Shown here: positions 14,150 through 15,755 of the stretch, one piece after another
Numbering within the stretch: position 1 is the stretch's first letter
How the letters are laid out: each line of letters starts with the position of its first letter
Source: Flavobacteriales bacterium
GTDB taxonomy: Bacteria > Bacteroidota > Bacteroidia > Flavobacteriales > Flavobacteriaceae
Assembly (NCBI GenBank): GCA_027033875.1
Contig: JALVKK010000071.1
Span: 1-15,755 of the forward strand
Reading direction: 5' to 3'
Length of the DNA stretch: 15,755 nt
The notes under the pieces: model-generated
What the model was told of the DNA's origin: nothing
The model's database searches: none
What the model saw: only the letters and a program-made list of their open reading frames with translations
Made by a program: the position numbers and the translations under genes

Positions 14150-15286
14150 ATGAAGATTTCCGTTATCATATTAAATTACAACGTCAAATATTTTACCGAA
14201 GCAAGTTTGTTGTCGGTGTTTAAGGCGCTACAAGATGATGATGTTGAGATTATTGTGGCAGATAACAATTCTACTGACGAAAGTAAAGCGTATTTTCAAG
14301 GACGGTATGCCGGAGTTCGGTTTCTTTGGTTTGAGCAAAATCACGGTTTTGGCAAAGCTTATAACAAAGCCGTTGCTCAAGCCAAAGGAGAATATTTACT
14401 ATTTTTAAACCCCGATACGCTAGTAAGTGATGATATTTTGCAGGCGTTTAAAAACTTTGCCGAAACACACAAAGATTTTGGTGTTGTCGGTGGTAAAATG
14501 ATAGACGGAACAGGCAATTTTTTGCCAGAAAGTAAACGGGGAATCCCCACGCCTATTGTTGCGTTTAGCAAACTAATCAAACTTTATAAAATTTTAAATT
14601 TTAAACCTTTTAATTCGTATTATGCTTCTCACTTACATGAAAACAAAACAGGAGAAGTTCCGGTTTTAACCGGTGCTTTGATGTTTATAAAAAAACAAGT
14701 ATTTGAAGCAGTTGGTGGGTTTGACGAAAAGTTTTTTATGTACGGCGAAGATATTGATTTGTCGTACCGCATTCTGCAAGCCGGCTATCAAAATTACTAT
14801 CTGCCTACGGCTAAAATTATCCACTTTAAGGGTGAAAGCAGTCGAAAAGATGCCGGTTATTACCGTCATTTTTTAGAAACGACTTTTCAATTTTACCGCA
14901 AACATTTCCGTTCGTTTCTACCTTTGGAATTTTTGATGAAACAGTTTTTTAAATTGTGGTTGAAACTGCGTTTGAAAAAAAGTAAAATTGTAGTAAAAAA
15001 CCTTGATTATCAACGATTTTATTTTATTGGTAAAACAAAAAATTATGATGATTTACAATCACGGTTTTCATCTTTAAAAAGAATCAATACACCGGAAGAC
15101 ATTACAGACAAACCGGCACTTCTGATTTTTGATACGGATACATTAGATTTTTCAAGCATTATTGGAATAATGGAACAATATAAAAATCAAGATATTGGTT
15201 TCCGGTTTTATTTTTCGGCAGGCAAAATGCTTATAGGCAGCGATGCAAAAGATGCTTTGGGTAAAGTTGTCTTACTTAAAAATTGA
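14150..15286 (+). CDS. Family 2 (GT-A) glycosyltransferase with a C-terminal extension
   Basis: A 378-residue inverting glycosyltransferase, probably acting on nucleotide sugars for cell-surface glycan such as O-antigen, capsule or lipid-linked sugars; donor and acceptor cannot be told. The GT-A fold starts with ISVIILNYN (3-11), then ADNNSTD (37-43), NHGFGKAYNKA (64-74), a DxD-equivalent LNPDT (86-90), and GEDIDLSYR (199-207) with the catalytic Asp region of rhamnosyltransferase-like WbbL relatives. No signal peptide or clear membrane helix is seen; a basic amphipathic stretch near 258-280 may attach it to the membrane. Residues from about 285 to 378 form an additional alpha/beta segment (FYFIGKTKNYDD, ALLIFDTDTLDF, IGFRFYFSAG) not needed for the GT-A core. 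I recall similar tails in flavobacterial homologues. No operon partner is evident; the downstream spacer contains repeats and no clear terminator. Confidence 0.88.
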   Translation: MKISVIILNYNVKYFTEASLLSVFKALQDDDVEIIVADNNSTDESKAYFQGRYAGVRFLWFEQNHGFGKAYNKAVAQAKGEYLLFLNPDTLVSDDILQAFKNFAETHKDFGVVGGKMIDGTGNFLPESKRGIPTPIVAFSKLIKLYKILNFKPFNSYYASHLHENKTGEVPVLTGALMFIKKQVFEAVGGFDEKFFMYGEDIDLSYRILQAGYQNYYLPTAKIIHFKGESSRKDAGYYRHFLETTFQFYRKHFRSFLPLEFLMKQFFKLWLKLRLKKSKIVVKNLDYQRFYFIGKTKNYDDLQSRFSSLKRINTPEDITDKPALLIFDTDTLDFSSIIGIMEQYKNQDIGFRFYFSAGKMLIGSDAKDALGKVVLLKN

Positions 15287-15410
15287 AACCCTAAATATTT
15301 ACTGGCTTTTGATTCTGTCATTTTGTCATACTTTTATTTTTTTTTATTATTTTTGCTACTCTCAGTAGAAAGTGAAAAACGGCAAAGTGCTAAGTGCGGA
15401 TGAATTGATA

Positions 15411-15436
15411 ATGGAAAATGGAAAATGGAAAATGGA
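15411..15436 (+). repeat. Heptamer tandem repeat ATGGAAA, 3.7 units
   Basis: Three exact 7-base units (15411-15431) and a partial fourth lie 5 bases before composite repeat copy 2. The unit differs from AGTTRAA but has the same period of seven and the same position at the edge of a composite element. Confidence 0.8.
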
Positions 15437-15440
15437 TAAC

Positions 15441-15550
15441 GAGATTTCTCTCCCTACTTTCGTAGGGATCGAAATGACAGAAATGTTCGAAATGACAGCC
15501 GTACTTGTTACTTGATACTTGCTACTAATAAAAACTTTCAACTTTCAACT
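15441..15550 (-). repeat. Composite intergenic repeat, copy 2 (inverted relative to copy 1)
   Basis: Read on the - strand it has the same block order as 4214-4311: AGTTGAA heptamers (15535-15550), AGTAGCAAGTATCAAGTAACAA (15505-15526), TGTCATTTCGA, a hairpin, and GAGAAATCTC (15441-15450 complement). TGTCATTTCGA occurs twice here, 18 bases apart (15487-15497 and 15469-15479). The hairpin CCCTAC-TTTC-GTAGGG (15452-15467) is perfect. Its heptamer end is 8 bases from the start codon of the next gene. Confidence 0.75.
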
Positions 15551-15558
15551 AATTTGAT

Positions 15559-15755
15559 ATGTTTGAACATTTACAAAATATAAAGCAACGTTACGGTATT
15601 ATCGGCAATGATCTTGCTCTAAACAGGGCGTTGGATAAGGCTTTGCGCGTTGCGCCGACTGATATAACTGTTTTGATAACCGGAGAAAGCGGAGTCGGAA
15701 AAGAAAATATTCCGAAGATAATACATCACAATTCACACCGTAAGCACGGACCTTA
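15559..15755 (+). CDS. Sigma-54-interaction AAA+ transcriptional regulator, N-terminal part (3' end outside window)
   Basis: From ATG at 15559 the frame stays open to the right edge (65 complete codons). It begins MFEHLQNIKQRYGIIGNDLA and reaches ITGESGVGKE (Walker A of the sigma-54 activator ATPase, about residues 43-52), followed by IPKIIHHNSHRKHGP, the usual continuation of that domain. There is no receiver, PAS or GAF domain before the ATPase: the core starts almost at residue 1. This fits a short-type activator I recall as conserved in Bacteroidota, where the link to sigma-54 control is less certain than in Proteobacteria. The region where a promoter and leader should be is taken by composite repeat copy 2, so this gene may depend on a promoter within the repeat or on readthrough from the glycosyltransferase gene. 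The first Met is the best visible start. Confidence 0.9.
   Translation, partial: MFEHLQNIKQRYGIIGNDLALNRALDKALRVAPTDITVLITGESGVGKENIPKIIHHNSHRKHGP

Noticed and set aside
15354..15370. Hairpin CTACT-CTC-AGTAG after the glycosyltransferase gene as a terminator
   Set aside because: Five pairs with a 3-base loop, and the T-rich stretch lies before it on the + strand, not after.

Overview
The window looks like a chromosomal housekeeping region from a Bacteroidota bacterium, most likely in or near Flavobacteriia. Four things point there. Base composition is AT-rich. The -7 promoter boxes fit the Bacteroidota consensus TAnnTTTG. No convincing Shine-Dalgarno sequence precedes any start codon. The replicative DNA polymerase carries an N-terminal proofreading exonuclease, a fusion I recall as typical of flavobacterial DnaE. 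I cannot name a genus.

Layout from left to right: the 3' end of mutS2 (+) converges on clpB (-), with a shared bidirectional terminator between them. A 326-base gene-free stretch packed with dispersed repeats follows. Next comes a LysE-family exporter gene (-) bracketed by repeats, then more repeats, then a tRNA-Leu(UAG) gene (-) with its own promoter and terminator. A 334-base divergent intergenic region then leads into rimP-nusA-infB (+), the conserved cluster for 30S maturation, transcription elongation and termination, and translation initiation. After it come dnaE (+, fused to a DEDDh exonuclease), a family 2 glycosyltransferase (+), another repeat cluster, and the first 65 codons of a sigma-54-type AAA+ transcriptional regulator (+) that runs off the right edge.

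The coding genes are ordinary core genes; I see no defence system, prophage, CRISPR array, insertion sequence or biosynthetic cluster. The unusual content is between the genes. At least five kinds of dispersed or tandem repeat occur: heptamers AGTTRAA and ATGGAAA; an element with a TTCGACAAGCTCA core; an imperfect palindrome starting GCCACTAATTCACGAAT; a composite element (AGTAGCAAGTATC, then TGTCATTTCGA, then GAGAAATCTC) present in inverted orientation at two sites 11 kb apart; and a 36-base perfect direct repeat flanking the lysE-type gene. These repeats touch gene boundaries: one supplies the stop codon of the exporter gene and creates a false N-terminal extension of it, and another ends 8 bases before the start codon of the sigma-54 regulator. 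The other point of interest is a terminator-like hairpin just downstream of the best promoter ahead of rimP-nusA-infB, a possible attenuator or small RNA.
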